Positions 44,308 through 53,902 of a stretch of DNA of 64,000 nucleotides are shown here, piece after piece. Position 1 is the first letter of the stretch. The number at the start of each line of letters is the position of its first letter. This DNA comes from Vibrio sp. J1-1. Lineage in GTDB: Bacteria > Pseudomonadota > Gammaproteobacteria > Enterobacterales > Vibrionaceae. The position numbers were made by a program, and so were the translations under genes. The notes beneath the pieces are model-generated. The model was not told where the DNA came from and did no database searches. It saw nothing but the letters and a program-made list of their open reading frames with translations. The stretch lies in assembly GCF_021728395.1 (NCBI RefSeq), contig NZ_JAKKCM010000001.1:310001-374000 (forward strand). Direction: 5' to 3'.

Positions 44308-44760
44308 ATGGACACACAACTAAAAGACTTCCCCGTCGTTACTGAGATCAGAGTTGCTTGGGGAGAAATGGATGCCTTGCAACACGTCAACAACGTCGTT
44401 TACTTTCGTTACTTCGAGACAGCACGTCTGGATTATTTTGAAGCGATTAATTTGCTCGTTGACCTACAAACCTCGCAAATTAGCCCTGTTCTGAGTGAAA
44501 CTCAGTGCCGCTATAAATTACCAGTTACTTACCCAGACACACTACTGATTGGCGCACGAGTGATTGACATGCAGGGAGACCGCATGACTATGGAGTATCA
44601 GGTTTTTAGTAAGAAGTGGGGAAAAGTGGTCACCGTCGCAACAGCAACAGGCGTGATGTTTGATTTTAAAAATAATACAAAGACTGAGATTCCAGACAAC
44701 GTCCGCAAGTCGATTCTGGAACTGGAAGCAACGGTAGGAAATACTCACCACTTAGAGTAA
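44308..44760 (+). CDS. Hotdog-fold acyl-CoA thioesterase (4HBT/YbgC type)
   Basis: 150 residues with the catalytic pattern WGEMDALQHVNNVVYFRYFE, the 4HBT motif. Substrate unknown. AAGGA lies before the ATG at 44308; an ORF 21 codons longer is rejected. Divergent from fpr. Confidence 0.88.
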   Translation: MDTQLKDFPVVTEIRVAWGEMDALQHVNNVVYFRYFETARLDYFEAINLLVDLQTSQISPVLSETQCRYKLPVTYPDTLLIGARVIDMQGDRMTMEYQVFSKKWGKVVTVATATGVMFDFKNNTKTEIPDNVRKSILELEATVGNTHHLE

Positions 44761-44828
44761 TAATCACGTTCAGATTCCCGATTGAGCGCGTTCGTCGCTT
44801 TCGGGAATCATTGCCTTATTTGAGCTAC

Positions 44829-45047
44829 TTAACAAAAAGTCTCAATGTACAGCGCTTCAACTTTATCTCTTGCCCATTGTGTCTTACGGAGAAACTTTAG
44901 CGACGACTTAATAGACGGATCTTTTTTAAAGCAGTTAACACGAACACGTTCATACATGCCATTCCACCCAAAGTGCTCAACCAAACGGGTGACAATTTTT
45001 TCTAAACTCAACCCGTGTAGTGGGTTATTCGGTTGTTCGTTGCTCAT
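44829..45047 (-). CDS. VF530-family (DUF2132) small protein
   Basis: 72 residues with the family pattern [20 protein letters not shown] and [24 protein letters not shown]-binding fold has been suggested for this family; function unproven. A single minus-strand gene downstream of the D,D-carboxypeptidase. Confidence 0.85.
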   Translation of the reverse strand: MSNEQPNNPLHGLSLEKIVTRLVEHFGWNGMYERVRVNCFKKDPSIKSSLKFLRKTQWARDKVEALYIETFC

Positions 45048-45131
45048 GATTTCAATCCAACAATTTATAGGGCGACTTGGCGGGCTAATCTAACTGAAAC
45101 AAACGTGATACCCAACTATTATTTGTAGCAG

Positions 45132-45169
45132 ACAGAAAACAGCCCGATTGAAAGCGGGCTGTTTTCTGT
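45132..45169 (-). terminator. Strong terminator of the D,D-carboxypeptidase gene
   Basis: 15-base perfect arms ACAGAAAACAGCCCG (45132-45146) and CGGGCTGTTTTCTGT (45155-45169) around an 8-base loop. It lies 29 bases after the gene's stop. Confidence 0.92.
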
Positions 45170-45197
45170 TCTTCCTGATTAGTTAGCTGGGCCTGGG

Positions 45198-46355
45198 TTA
45201 CTTAAAGAACGATTTCACCCACAAAACAATACTGTCCCAAACTTGGCCAAACCACGAGGCAGGTTCAACAGCTTGGTTACTGACCAGTGGATAACTGGCA
45301 ACGGTTTCATCGTTATTTTTCCATACGACTTTACCAACCACTTCTCCTAGCTCAATTGGCGCCATCAAAGGGTCATTCATTTCAACACTCTTGTCCAAGC
45401 CCGCCGTCATTGTGCGAGGTAAGGTCAAATAGGCATCTTGCGGAAAGCTCGCTTCTATTTCACTCACCTTCCCTTTCCAAACTTTAACTTTTGATTCCAC
45501 CTGTCCCTGTGTGGCCACCTTCTTGGTGTCATAAAAGCGGAAGCCATAACTGAGTATGTTTTTAGACTGACTGATGCGTGCTTGTGGACTCGGTGTTCCC
45601 ATCACAACAGAGATCAGTCGCATTTTACCTTCAGTGGCTGAGCTGACCAGGCTATATCCCGCATTGCTGGTGTAACCTGTTTTGCCACCATCCACATTTA
45701 TCGACTTATCCCACAGCAACTTGTTACGGTTGTATTGGGTAATATCGTTCCATTTGAACACCTTTTCATTGTAAAGCGCATAGACATCAGGGACATCGTT
45801 GATGATCGATTGCATCAGCGTTGCCATATCCATTGGAGAAGTCTGAATCCCCTCACTATCTAGTCCGTGAGAATTCACAAAGTATGTGTCTTGAAGTCCG
45901 AGCTTTTCGGACCAGCCATTCATCAGTGCCACGAATCCACGCTCACTGCCTGCAACATGTTCAGCAAGCGCAACACATGCGTCATTTCCCGATTGAATAA
46001 TGACACCGCGCATTAAATTCGCAACGCTGATTTCATCTTTCGGTTGGATGAACATTTTTGAGGAGCCGGGAAATTTTTCTGACCACGCATTTTCGCTTAC
46101 CGTCACTAAATCATCCCAATTGAGTCGACCTTCTTTGATTTCCTGACCCACGACATACGCTGTCATAAGCTTGGTTAAACTTGCAGGTGCTAATCCAGCT
46201 CTCCCGTTCTGTTCCGCGATAATGGCTCCCGACTGAAAGTCCATCAACACATACCCTTTTGCCTGTAACTGAGGTGGGTTTGGCGTAACCACTGCAAAGG
46301 CAGGTAGGCTCACTAAACAAGTCACGATAATCCATCGAGCCAGTGACACTTTCAT
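45198..46355 (-). CDS. D-alanyl-D-alanine carboxypeptidase (PBP5/6 family)
   Basis: 385 residues with a signal peptide (about 1-22) and the three penicillin-binding motifs SLTK (SxxK), SGND (SxN) and KTGYT (KTG), then a beta domain and a C-terminal amphipathic membrane anchor (WFGQVWDSIVLWVKSFFK). It trims the terminal D-Ala from stem peptides. Which paralogue (dacA or dacC) cannot be decided here. Confidence 0.93.
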   Translation of the reverse strand: MKVSLARWIIVTCLVSLPAFAVVTPNPPQLQAKGYVLMDFQSGAIIAEQNGRAGLAPASLTKLMTAYVVGQEIKEGRLNWDDLVTVSENAWSEKFPGSSKMFIQPKDEISVANLMRGVIIQSGNDACVALAEHVAGSERGFVALMNGWSEKLGLQDTYFVNSHGLDSEGIQTSPMDMATLMQSIINDVPDVYALYNEKVFKWNDITQYNRNKLLWDKSINVDGGKTGYTSNAGYSLVSSATEGKMRLISVVMGTPSPQARISQSKNILSYGFRFYDTKKVATQGQVESKVKVWKGKVSEIEASFPQDAYLTLPRTMTAGLDKSVEMNDPLMAPIELGEVVGKVVWKNNDETVASYPLVSNQAVEPASWFGQVWDSIVLWVKSFFK

Positions 46356-46397
46356 TCAACATCCTCCACTATTCGCACTGCACTTTATAGCAACTCT

Positions 46398-46414
46398 AAT
46401 GAGCATAGCTCATT
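46398..46414. repeat. Palindrome upstream of the carboxypeptidase gene
   Basis: AATGAGC (46398-46404) and GCTCATT (46408-46414) around ATA, about 45 bases upstream of the carboxypeptidase start. A possible operator; no T-run. Confidence 0.4.
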
Positions 46415-46600
46415 CAATCAGTTGCACCAGTCGCTAATCGTTTCATTTTCTTGAACTTACACTGATTTCACGCAAGAGAGTCAATGTCTCATTAGTGACC
46501 AGCTCAACTTCGGGTTCTTGGTTAAACCCTCATTTCGAAGTAAAGTAGCGTGCGTAAGGTCTACTAGATGCTGAACCCAACAAGGATATAAAATAATACA

Positions 46601-47896
46601 ATGAATGCTCTATCATTTATCGACTCAGGATTGCACTACACTCCCCACACCTTTAATGTGCCTCTGGATTACCAAGAAGAGAGCAAAGGTACCATTGAAG
46701 TCTTTGCGCGTTCGATAAGTTTAGTGGGAGAAGAGGACTCAACAAAACCATGGCTGGTGTACCTACAAGGTGGTCCCGGCTTCCCTTCTCCACGTCAAAA
46801 TGGCCATAACGGCTGGATAAAGCGAGCACTTCAAGAGCACCGAGTATTACTGCTCGATCAGCGCGGCACGGGAAACAGCTCGGTGATCAATCACCAAACA
46901 CTGGCGCACCTGACACCACAAGAGCAGGCCGAGTACTTAAGCCATTTCCGAGCAGACAATATTGTTCGCGATGCTGAATTTATACGTCAGCAATTTGGTG
47001 TAGAAAAATGGGCGATTTTAGGTCAAAGCTTCGGTGGCTTTTGTTCTTTAACCTATTTATCAATGTTCCCTGAAAGTCTGACTCGAAGCTACATTACTGG
47101 AGGCGTGCCATCTGTTTCGCGTCACCCTGACGATGTGTATCAAGCAACGTTTAAACGTACGATGGACAAAAACCTGGCGTTCTTCCAGCAATTTCCTAAA
47201 GCGCAACAGCTTTGCCAAGCCATCGCTGATCACCTGCTAGAAAATGAAGAACTCCTACCAAACGGGCAACGTTTTACTGTTGAGCAGTTCCAGCAAATTG
47301 GGATTAATTTTGGTGTCAGCGATACCTTCTTGCCAACATATTACTGGCTGGAGAGTGCACTAATAGAGGTAAACGGAAAAGCGCAGCTTCGTTACGAGTT
47401 TTTAAGTGACATGCTGGCTCAGCAAAACTTCCAAACCAACCCTATTTACGCCATTTTGCACGAGTCTATATACTGCCAGGGCTTTGCGTCAAATTGGAGT
47501 GCACACCGAGTTCGTCAGTCAAACCAAGCGTTTAACTATGAAAAAGGCAAACCTTTCTACTTTACCGGGGAAATGGTTTTCCCATGGATGTTTGACCAAT
47601 ACGTCAACCTAAAACCACTGAAAGAAGCCGCTGAAATTCTGGCAAGCAAAGAGGACTGGTCACCACTTTATGACCAAAACCAACTGGCAGATAACAAAGT
47701 TCCAGTAAGTTGCGCAGTTTACGCCGACGATATGTTTGTGGAAATGGACATCAGCCGAGAAACACTCGCTTCCATGCCGAACTCAAAAGCGTGGATCACC
47801 AACGAATATGAACACAATGGTCTGCGTGCAGATGGCGAACGCATTCTGGATACCTTAATTGCAATGGGTAACCAAACTGCGGCGAATTTGGCTTAA
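46601..47896 (+). CDS. Prolyl aminopeptidase-like alpha/beta hydrolase (S33)
   Basis: 431 residues. Nucleophile Ser143 in GQSFGG, oxyanion region LQGGPGFPSP, and a C-terminal histidine in YEHNGLR fit the S33 iminopeptidase family of about 430 residues. It would release N-terminal proline from peptides. Cytoplasmic, no signal. Followed by a clear terminator. Confidence 0.9.
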   Translation: MNALSFIDSGLHYTPHTFNVPLDYQEESKGTIEVFARSISLVGEEDSTKPWLVYLQGGPGFPSPRQNGHNGWIKRALQEHRVLLLDQRGTGNSSVINHQTLAHLTPQEQAEYLSHFRADNIVRDAEFIRQQFGVEKWAILGQSFGGFCSLTYLSMFPESLTRSYITGGVPSVSRHPDDVYQATFKRTMDKNLAFFQQFPKAQQLCQAIADHLLENEELLPNGQRFTVEQFQQIGINFGVSDTFLPTYYWLESALIEVNGKAQLRYEFLSDMLAQQNFQTNPIYAILHESIYCQGFASNWSAHRVRQSNQAFNYEKGKPFYFTGEMVFPWMFDQYVNLKPLKEAAEILASKEDWSPLYDQNQLADNKVPVSCAVYADDMFVEMDISRETLASMPNSKAWITNEYEHNGLRADGERILDTLIAMGNQTAANLA

Positions 47897-47917
47897 TCAA
47901 CCCACCGTTGTATATAT

Positions 47918-47944
47918 CAACGCCTTTTCACAATGAAAAGGCGT
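47918..47944 (+). terminator. Terminator after the S33 hydrolase gene
   Basis: AACGCCTTTTCA (47918-47929) pairs with TGAAAAGGCGTT (47933-47944), 3-base loop, then TT. Also works for the convergent GNAT gene. Confidence 0.9.
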
Positions 47945-47978
47945 TTTGCTGTTCTGTACTGGATATCGCGTAAATTCG

Positions 47979-48467
47979 TTAATCTTTGAACCTTTTTATC
48001 ATGGACTTAGTGATTACTCGATAGCCCATCTTGTGATAAAAATCTTCTCCTTCGTGGTTAAACGAACCGACGGACACTCCGATTTCCTCAACACCCAGGC
48101 TACAAAGCGCACTTTCAATTCTATCCATCAAAGACAAGCCAATTCCCAAGTTTCGATGGCTTTCTGCAACAACGAGCTCATTGATAAAGCCAACATATTT
48201 CTCTGGTGAAATGATGGAGTTGAGTTCACGAGTGGTTCCCGAGATAAACCCCACTATGTTACGGTTTGAACAAGCAACAAATGCAGTGATACTGCCATCG
48301 AAGTATGTTTCAAAGATATTACGGCTATTCCTAATCTCTGCCATTTCTTCTGGTGAACGATAAAAATCGGGCTCAGCTTGATAGTGCGAAGTATCGAGTT
48401 CAACCAAAAGAAGTTTGAGAAGCGGGATATCCTCTTCTCTGAGTCGCCTGATATGAAACTGCTGCAT
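47979..48467 (-). CDS. GNAT-family N-acetyltransferase
   Basis: 162 residues with the acetyl-CoA-binding core GFINELVVAESHRNLGIGLS. Substrate unknown. Stands alone, convergent with the S33 hydrolase gene. Confidence 0.88.
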   Translation of the reverse strand: MQQFHIRRLREEDIPLLKLLLVELDTSHYQAEPDFYRSPEEMAEIRNSRNIFETYFDGSITAFVACSNRNIVGFISGTTRELNSIISPEKYVGFINELVVAESHRNLGIGLSLMDRIESALCSLGVEEIGVSVGSFNHEGEDFYHKMGYRVITKSMIKRFKD

Positions 48468-48833
48468 GTCTATGCCCTAACCATTCCGTTGAATTAATTT
48501 TTGTTTTTTATCTTACTGTACTGCGCTGAGTGCAATTACGAGCAACTAGGACTCAACAAATTAAACGTACAAATTTCACACAACTCTGTCGAGGGTAACG
48601 TCGTCAGTTCCCTTAGGTTTTTGTTGATAATTTGAAGGCCTACAAGGTTTGTAGGTAAGCGACCATCCGTTCTACATCCACACGTTGCAACGAATCAATC
48701 GTCATGCTTGTTTGATGTCCGACGGGTTTACCTGTATACCCGACCATTTTAGTCAGGTATACTCCGGACCGTTATAATTTAATGGTCGTCGACCACCTGT
48801 TTTATTAAAGCCTGTTTTTTTAAAGGAAATCTC
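48468..48833. promoter_or_regulatory. Intergenic region before trhO with repeated CGACCA motifs
   Basis: 366 bases without a gene. Features seen: a hairpin CCTACAA/TTGTAGG (48639-48655); CGACCA at 48660 and 48741; a palindrome TGGTCG-T-CGACCA (48783-48795) with copies on both strands; and TATAAT at 48773-48778, a good -10 with no good -35. The repeats suggest a multi-site operator. Confidence 0.45.
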
Positions 48834-49814
48834 ATGAGTCAGTATGTTGTCTGTGCGCTGTACAAGTTTGTGGAACTAGGTAACTATCAAGAGCTACGCG
48901 AACCATTGCTTGCGCTGATGGAAAAGAACCAGATTCGTGGCACCCTTCTACTGGCAAGTGAAGGTATCAATGGTACCGTTGCTTCCGATCGCGCGGGTAT
49001 TGACACGCTGCTTGAATGGCTAAATGCAGAGCCACGTCTTGCAGGTACTGTTTATAAAGAGTCACTTGCAGAGTCACAGCCTTTTAACCGCACTAAAGTA
49101 AAACTCAAGAAAGAGATCGTCACTTTAGGCGTAGAAGGCATCGATCCTCGTCATGTGGTTGGCACTTATGTGAAACCAAAAGACTGGAACGATCTGATTG
49201 CCGATCCAGAAGTGTTTGTTGTCGATACACGTAATGATTACGAAATTGAGATCGGTACTTTTAAAGGAGCAGTAAATCCAAACACTGAAACTTTCCGCGA
49301 ATTTCCAGACTACGTGAAAGAAAATATGGATCCGGCAAAGCATAAGAAAATCGCAATGTTCTGTACTGGTGGTATCCGTTGCGAAAAATCAACGGCTTAT
49401 ATGAAAGAGCAAGGCTTTGACGAAGTTTATCACCTTGAAGGCGGCATCCTAAAGTATCTGGAAGAAGTACCACAAGAAGAGAGCATGTGGGAAGGTGATT
49501 GCTACGTATTTGATGGCCGTGTGGCGGTAAACCACCAGCTAGAAAAAGCAGACTACGACTTATGTAATGCTTGTCGTCTACCAATCACAGAAGAAGACAA
49601 ACAATCAGACCTTTACGAACAAGGTGTAAGCTGCCCTAAATGTCACGGTACTCATTCAGAAGAGCAAATTGCTAGATTCCGCGAACGTGAAAAACAAATT
49701 TCTTTAGCGGATCAGCGTGGTGAACAGCACGTTGGCGGTGAAAGCGCTAAACAACGAGAAGAGCGACGTGCTGCCAAGCTTGCTCAAAAAGAAGCACAGC
49801 GTAATAAGGCATAA
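48834..49814 (+). CDS. trhO: TrhO, tRNA uridine-34 hydroxylase (YceA)
   Basis: 326 residues: an N-terminal domain, then a rhodanese domain with active-site Cys in [16 protein letters not shown], then a Cys-rich tail (CNACRLP, CPKCH) and a basic Lys/Arg-rich end. TrhO makes 5-hydroxyuridine at the wobble position of tRNAs. AAAGGA precedes the ATG. A weak terminator hairpin follows (49835-49862). Confidence 0.94.
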   Translation: MSQYVVCALYKFVELGNYQELREPLLALMEKNQIRGTLLLASEGINGTVASDRAGIDTLLEWLNAEPRLAGTVYKESLAESQPFNRTKVKLKKEIVTLGVEGIDPRHVVGTYVKPKDWNDLIADPEVFVVDTRNDYEIEIGTFKGAVNPNTETFREFPDYVKENMDPAKHKKIAMFCTGGIRCEKSTAYMKEQGFDEVYHLEGGILKYLEEVPQEESMWEGDCYVFDGRVAVNHQLEKADYDLCNACRLPITEEDKQSDLYEQGVSCPKCHGTHSEEQIARFREREKQISLADQRGEQHVGGESAKQREERRAAKLAQKEAQRNKA

Positions 49815-49834
49815 GAGCGATTCGTTTCAGTTTA

Positions 49835-49862
49835 AAGCGAGCTACATTTTAGTGGCTCGCTT
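49835..49862 (+). terminator. Terminator after trhO
   Basis: AAGCGAGCTAC pairs with GTGGCTCGCTT (one G-U), 6-base loop, followed by CTTCT. Moderate strength. Confidence 0.65.
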
Positions 49863-49976
49863 CTTCTATTCTCTACCCTAAGAACAATGCCGTTCAATCC
49901 CATCCTAAGCACTTCATTAACACCACACACTCTTCGCCCATCAAATAACCCCTCACTTTAAACAACATAAATCCGT

Positions 49977-50002
49977 TGATCGTCTATCGCTAGCGGCGCG
50001 TA
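49977..50002 (+). promoter_or_regulatory. Candidate ECF (RpoE-ChrR type) promoter of the fasciclin gene
   Basis: TGATCG (49977-49982), exactly 16 bases, then CGTA (49999-50002). This matches the TGATCC-N16-CGTA form described for ChrR-controlled ECF sigma factors. In Rhodobacter a fasciclin-domain gene belongs to that singlet-oxygen regulon (from memory). Transcription would start near 50010, about 50 bases before the ATG. Confidence 0.6.
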
Positions 50003-50059
50003 CAAGCAAAGAACATCGCTCGGGAGCATGTCGTACCCTCAACACAAAAGGAATACATT

Positions 50060-50560
50060 ATGTTGAAACGTATACTTGTTATCACCGCAACTTTAGTTGC
50101 GATCTTGTCTTTTTTACTTCCTGTGAAAGCGCATGAGCATGGGATGATGAAAGCGGATATTGTTGATGTCGCCTCTAGTAATGGATCATTCAATACACTT
50201 GTCGCAGCCGTGCAAGCAGCTGACTTGGTAGAAACACTGAAAGGAGAAGGGCCTTTTACTGTGTTTGCCCCTACAGACGATGCCTTCGCAAAACTTCCTG
50301 AAGGAACAGTAGATATGCTCCTGATGCCAGAAAACAAAGACAAGCTCGTCTCTGTTCTGACCTATCATGTGGTACCAGGAAAAGTAATGGCAGCTGACGT
50401 TGTGAAGCTTGATAAAGCAACGACCGTTCAAGGACAAGACGTTATGATAAAAACCATGGGTGATAAAGTCATGATCAACAACGCCAATGTGACCGCAACC
50501 GACGTCAAAGCCAAAAACGGCGTCATTCATGTGATTGATACGGTAATTATGCCGAAATAA
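50060..50560 (+). CDS. Secreted fasciclin (FAS1) domain protein
   Basis: 166 residues: signal peptide (about 1-24, ending PVKAH) and one FAS1 domain ([60 protein letters not shown]). FAS1 proteins act in adhesion or stress; the role here is unknown. The ECF-type promoter candidate suggests oxidative or photo-oxidative stress induction. A terminator follows. Confidence 0.93.
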   Translation: MLKRILVITATLVAILSFLLPVKAHEHGMMKADIVDVASSNGSFNTLVAAVQAADLVETLKGEGPFTVFAPTDDAFAKLPEGTVDMLLMPENKDKLVSVLTYHVVPGKVMAADVVKLDKATTVQGQDVMIKTMGDKVMINNANVTATDVKAKNGVIHVIDTVIMPK

Positions 50561-50569
50561 GTACTTATA

Positions 50570-50592
50570 AAGGGCGGAGATATTCCGCCCTT
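50570..50592. terminator. Terminator between the fasciclin and patatin genes
   Basis: AAGGGCGGA (50570-50578) pairs with TCCGCCCTT (50584-50592), loop GATAT. Serves both convergent genes. Confidence 0.88.
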
Positions 50593-50629
50593 AAAAATGA
50601 CTCAGTTGCTGACAACCAATCTTATGCTC

Positions 50630-51502
50630 TCAGGTGCAAAGGTGACAACTATCTCGATCTAAGCCATGAGCATCAGCAAGATTTCTCAAGTGTGCTCTGC
50701 CCTCTTCACGTCCCATCTCATAACCTTCAAGCAACACAGACTGGCGCATTGATAAACGCTGAACGTGAAAATTATCTGGCGGAGCGATAACGCGGATACG
50801 CGCATCTTCTGGCGGATTACGAATAAACGCCAAAGATTCATTATAGTTCTCAGCTCGGCGCAACATGGCTTCGACCATTTTAGGATGTTCTGCAAAAAGC
50901 TTCTTGGTGAGCCAGGTCGTTTTTACCGGCTTCTTGGCGTAGTTCAGCGGCTGGGATAGGACGACAGTAATGTCTCGAGCCCCTCTTCGGTAGGCTTCAC
51001 GAACCGGAATTGAATCAGCAACGCCTCCATCGGTGTAGCAGCCACCAGAAAAACAAGGCGTATGTTTGTATGCGATAGGCAAAGCCGTCGTCGCTTCTAG
51101 CGCGTGATGAAAATTTTCCCGATTTACTCGGTAGTAATCAGCTTTTCCCGTATCGACATTGGTAGTGGTCGCATAAAAAGGAATGCCATCAAACAGTTTC
51201 TTCTCATCGACTGGGTACAAACGATTAGACTCTTCAAATAACCACTTAACGTCAATGAGATCGCCGCCTTTTATAAAACGAGTTGGGTCAAAGAAACGTT
51301 TACAGGTTGCAAGCTTGGTGATGATATTAATGCTGCGATGTGGGTAATCGGTTAAATAACCAATCAGATTGGACGCGCCAGCAGAAACACCGATTGCGAA
51401 ATCAAAGGGTTTATAATTTTTCTCCATGAATGCGTCTAGTACGCCACTAGCAAAGACGCCTCGCATCGCCCCACCTTCAACCACAATTGCTTTTTTGACC
51501 AT
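50630..51502 (-). CDS. Patatin-like phospholipase (YjjU/RssA type)
   Basis: 290 residues with the patatin catalytic motifs: oxyanion GGAMRG, nucleophile GVSAG, and the aspartate in YTDGGVADSIPV. A serine lipid hydrolase acting in the cytoplasm or at the membrane. The substrate is unknown. Convergent with the fasciclin gene. Confidence 0.92.
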   Translation of the reverse strand: MVKKAIVVEGGAMRGVFASGVLDAFMEKNYKPFDFAIGVSAGASNLIGYLTDYPHRSINIITKLATCKRFFDPTRFIKGGDLIDVKWLFEESNRLYPVDEKKLFDGIPFYATTTNVDTGKADYYRVNRENFHHALEATTALPIAYKHTPCFSGGCYTDGGVADSIPVREAYRRGARDITVVLSQPLNYAKKPVKTTWLTKKLFAEHPKMVEAMLRRAENYNESLAFIRNPPEDARIRVIAPPDNFHVQRLSMRQSVLLEGYEMGREEGRAHLRNLADAHGLDRDSCHLCT

Positions 51503-51663
51503 TTTCCCTCCCCAATACTGTGGTTAAAATAGTATTGAAAGTAAGGCAATAGAAACAATTGGTTATGCTTATTATTTAGATAGGTGATTCCTATACCAGC
51601 GCCAAATTTGGCGGAGAAATATAACCAGTCACAATGCCCAAACCTCAAATAAGAATAGTTGGA

Positions 51664-52305
51664 TTAAGAAAAGACGCTCTTATAGGCTTCCGCAGCCCCA
51701 TCAATCAGCATTTGAGTACCGATAACTGCCAAAATCAGACCCATCATTTTAGTCACAACATTAAGCGCACTAGGACCAACCGCTTTCACTAACTTATCGC
51801 CAAATAAGAACAAGATATACGTGATAATACAAAGCACAGCAAATGAAACAATGGTAATAATCGTTTGATCAAATCCACCTGCTGTAGCAAAGTTCATCGC
51901 CGTTGCAATGGTTCCAGGGCCAGCCAGTATTGGCATCGCAAGAGGTGAAACCGCAACGCTTAAAGCCGCTTGTTGCTGAGCAGGCGAGTAAGCCTTTTCT
52001 TTAGTTTTTTGGTGAGTTGTGTCACCTTGCAGCATGTTGTAGCCAATCAAAAAGACCAGAATTCCGCCAGTAATACGCAGGGCATAAAGCGTAATACCAA
52101 ATAAATCGAAAATCAGCTTCCCTGCAATTGAAAACACCGCAACGATGATAAAGGCAATGAATACGGAGCGCAGCGCTATGGAGCGAACCGTTTCTCTATC
52201 TTCATCTGCCGTTAAGCTTAAGAATATTGGGATATTCGCGATAGGGTTCATGATGGCAAAGAACCCCATAAACACCGTTACTGTGTGAACGATTAACTCT
52301 TGCAT
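51664..52305 (-). CDS. MarC-family membrane protein
   Basis: 213 residues with six membrane helices and the MarC pattern GFFAIMNPIANIPIFLSLTA and SPLAMPILAGPGTIATAMNF. Function not settled; NAAT family members have been proposed as amino-acid transporters. Confidence 0.9.
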   Translation of the reverse strand: MQELIVHTVTVFMGFFAIMNPIANIPIFLSLTADEDRETVRSIALRSVFIAFIIVAVFSIAGKLIFDLFGITLYALRITGGILVFLIGYNMLQGDTTHQKTKEKAYSPAQQQAALSVAVSPLAMPILAGPGTIATAMNFATAGGFDQTIITIVSFAVLCIITYILFLFGDKLVKAVGPSALNVVTKMMGLILAVIGTQMLIDGAAEAYKSVFS

Positions 52306-52503
52306 CCTTTTACCGCATGTAATTCATTGATTTTAAGTCAGTATATACCTATGTATTCGGATTTGCCTGATTCCCGTTCCTCGCTAGTAAAACTTATGGT
52401 TTAAGACTCACTTTTTCTTTTGAGAGAGTTTACCCAGCCGTCAAATGCCGATAAGGTGAAGTTCACGAATTAAGAGAACAATAACAAAGGATGTTAAGTC
52501 ATC

Positions 52504-53226
52504 ATGAACAGCACGATTCAAACCATACTCAGCCACCGCTCGATTAGAAAATTCAGCCCACAACCCATCGAAAAAAAACAACTGGACACAATAATTCAAG
52601 CAGGTCTGGCTGCCTCCTCTTCAAGCATGTTGCAAGTCGTTTCTATTATCCGAGTCACCGACTCTGAGAAACGCGCACAATTGGCACAATACGCTGGTAA
52701 CCAAGCTTACGTAGCAAGTGCAGCGGAGTTTTTGGTGTTCTGCATTGATTATCAGCGTCACGCGGAAATCAACCCTCAAGTTCAAGCCGACTTTACGGAA
52801 TTAACGCTTATTGGTGCGGTTGACTCCGGCATCATGGCGCAAAACTGTCTATTGGCGGCAGAATCAATGGGACTAGGAGGCGTTTACATTGGAGGCTTAA
52901 GAAATAAAGCCCAAGACGTTGATGAGTTACTCGGCTTACCTGCCAATACTGCCATTTTGTTTGGTATGTGTCTTGGTCACCCAGAGCAAAACCCTGAAGT
53001 TAAACCTCGCTTACCTGCGAAAGTTATTGTGCACGAAAATCAGTATCAACCTTTAAATCTAGAAGACATAAAGACTTACGACCAAAGCATGCACGATTAC
53101 TACGCCACACGCTCCAGTAATCAGAAGCAAAGCACCTGGTCTGAGGAAGTCACGACGAAATTAGCCGGAGAGTCTCGCCCGCATATTTTGCCGTATTTAA
53201 ATAGCAAAGGGTTAGCGAAACGATAA
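52504..53226 (+). CDS. nfsA: NfsA, oxygen-insensitive NADPH nitroreductase
   Basis: 240 residues, the E. coli NfsA length, with the FMN-binding HRSIRKFSPQPI start, the LGGVYIGGLRN and LGLPANTAILFGMCLGHPEQ core, and KPRLPAKVIVHENQYQ near the C-terminal half, as in NfsA. Reduces nitroaromatics and quinones with NADPH. An AAGGA lies 14 bases before the ATG, further than usual. Confidence 0.9.
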   Translation: MNSTIQTILSHRSIRKFSPQPIEKKQLDTIIQAGLAASSSSMLQVVSIIRVTDSEKRAQLAQYAGNQAYVASAAEFLVFCIDYQRHAEINPQVQADFTELTLIGAVDSGIMAQNCLLAAESMGLGGVYIGGLRNKAQDVDELLGLPANTAILFGMCLGHPEQNPEVKPRLPAKVIVHENQYQPLNLEDIKTYDQSMHDYYATRSSNQKQSTWSEEVTTKLAGESRPHILPYLNSKGLAKR

Positions 53227-53295
53227 ATTAAATGGAACGATGGCCCTGCCAATCAAGGTGGGGCTTTGTTTTTAATAAGATCTCATCACCTGCTC

Positions 53296-53902
53296 CCTGA
53301 TTTTCGTTTGCCAGCCACTCAGCCGTCGCCTATGATAAACGAGCTCTGGCCTACAGCTCCCAACACTCGCGGAAAGAACTCGGTTCACGGCAATTTAGCT
53401 TCCCTGCACTATTGGCAGGCTCTGCCGGACGAAACACCAAATGCGATTGTCTCTCTGTTATAGCAACGGGTTAGATTGTCTACCCAATATGCCTAGCGTG
53501 CTCAAGCGCCATTTACAGGAACTTCCCCATTCGATATCAGGACTGAGCTTCACCCAGCGTCTCGCATTAGATGCACTAAAGAAACAAAGTAACCCGATTT
53601 CAGTAAGTAAGTGGTTCCAGCTTTATCAGAAGATCGAACCTTTGCCTTATCTGGGTGATGCCATGTTCTATGCACTGATTCTTCCTCTAGCGACGAATGA
53701 AAGTCCTCTGGTAGCAATAGACTCACCAGAAAAAAGTTGGTGGGAACAGCAAGTGTGCATCACTCAGCATGGAATACACTGTTTAAACGGTCAGGTTAAA
53801 TTTGCTCAACAGTATTGGGTTGGTGGAATTCCAAACAACAACAAAAGCCGTTGGGATTGGGATCATCTACAGCTATCTAGCCTGTCCAATGTACAATGTT
53901 GA
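53296..53902 (+). pseudogene. Decayed DUF1835-type gene (N-terminally truncated, frameshifted)
   Basis: The downstream frame (from about 53441) encodes CLPNMPSVLKRHLQELPHSI and SGLSFTQRLALDAL, then EPLPYLGDAMFY and WVGGIPNNNKSRWDWDHLQL, the C-terminal half of DUF1835-type proteins. The upstream frame (through 53460) encodes ASLHYWQALPDETPNAIVSLL, the residues normally just before it. The two parts are in different frames, joined by one shift near 53455-53470. The first about 150 residues of the usual protein are absent. A short real protein from 53441 is the alternative. Confidence 0.65.
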
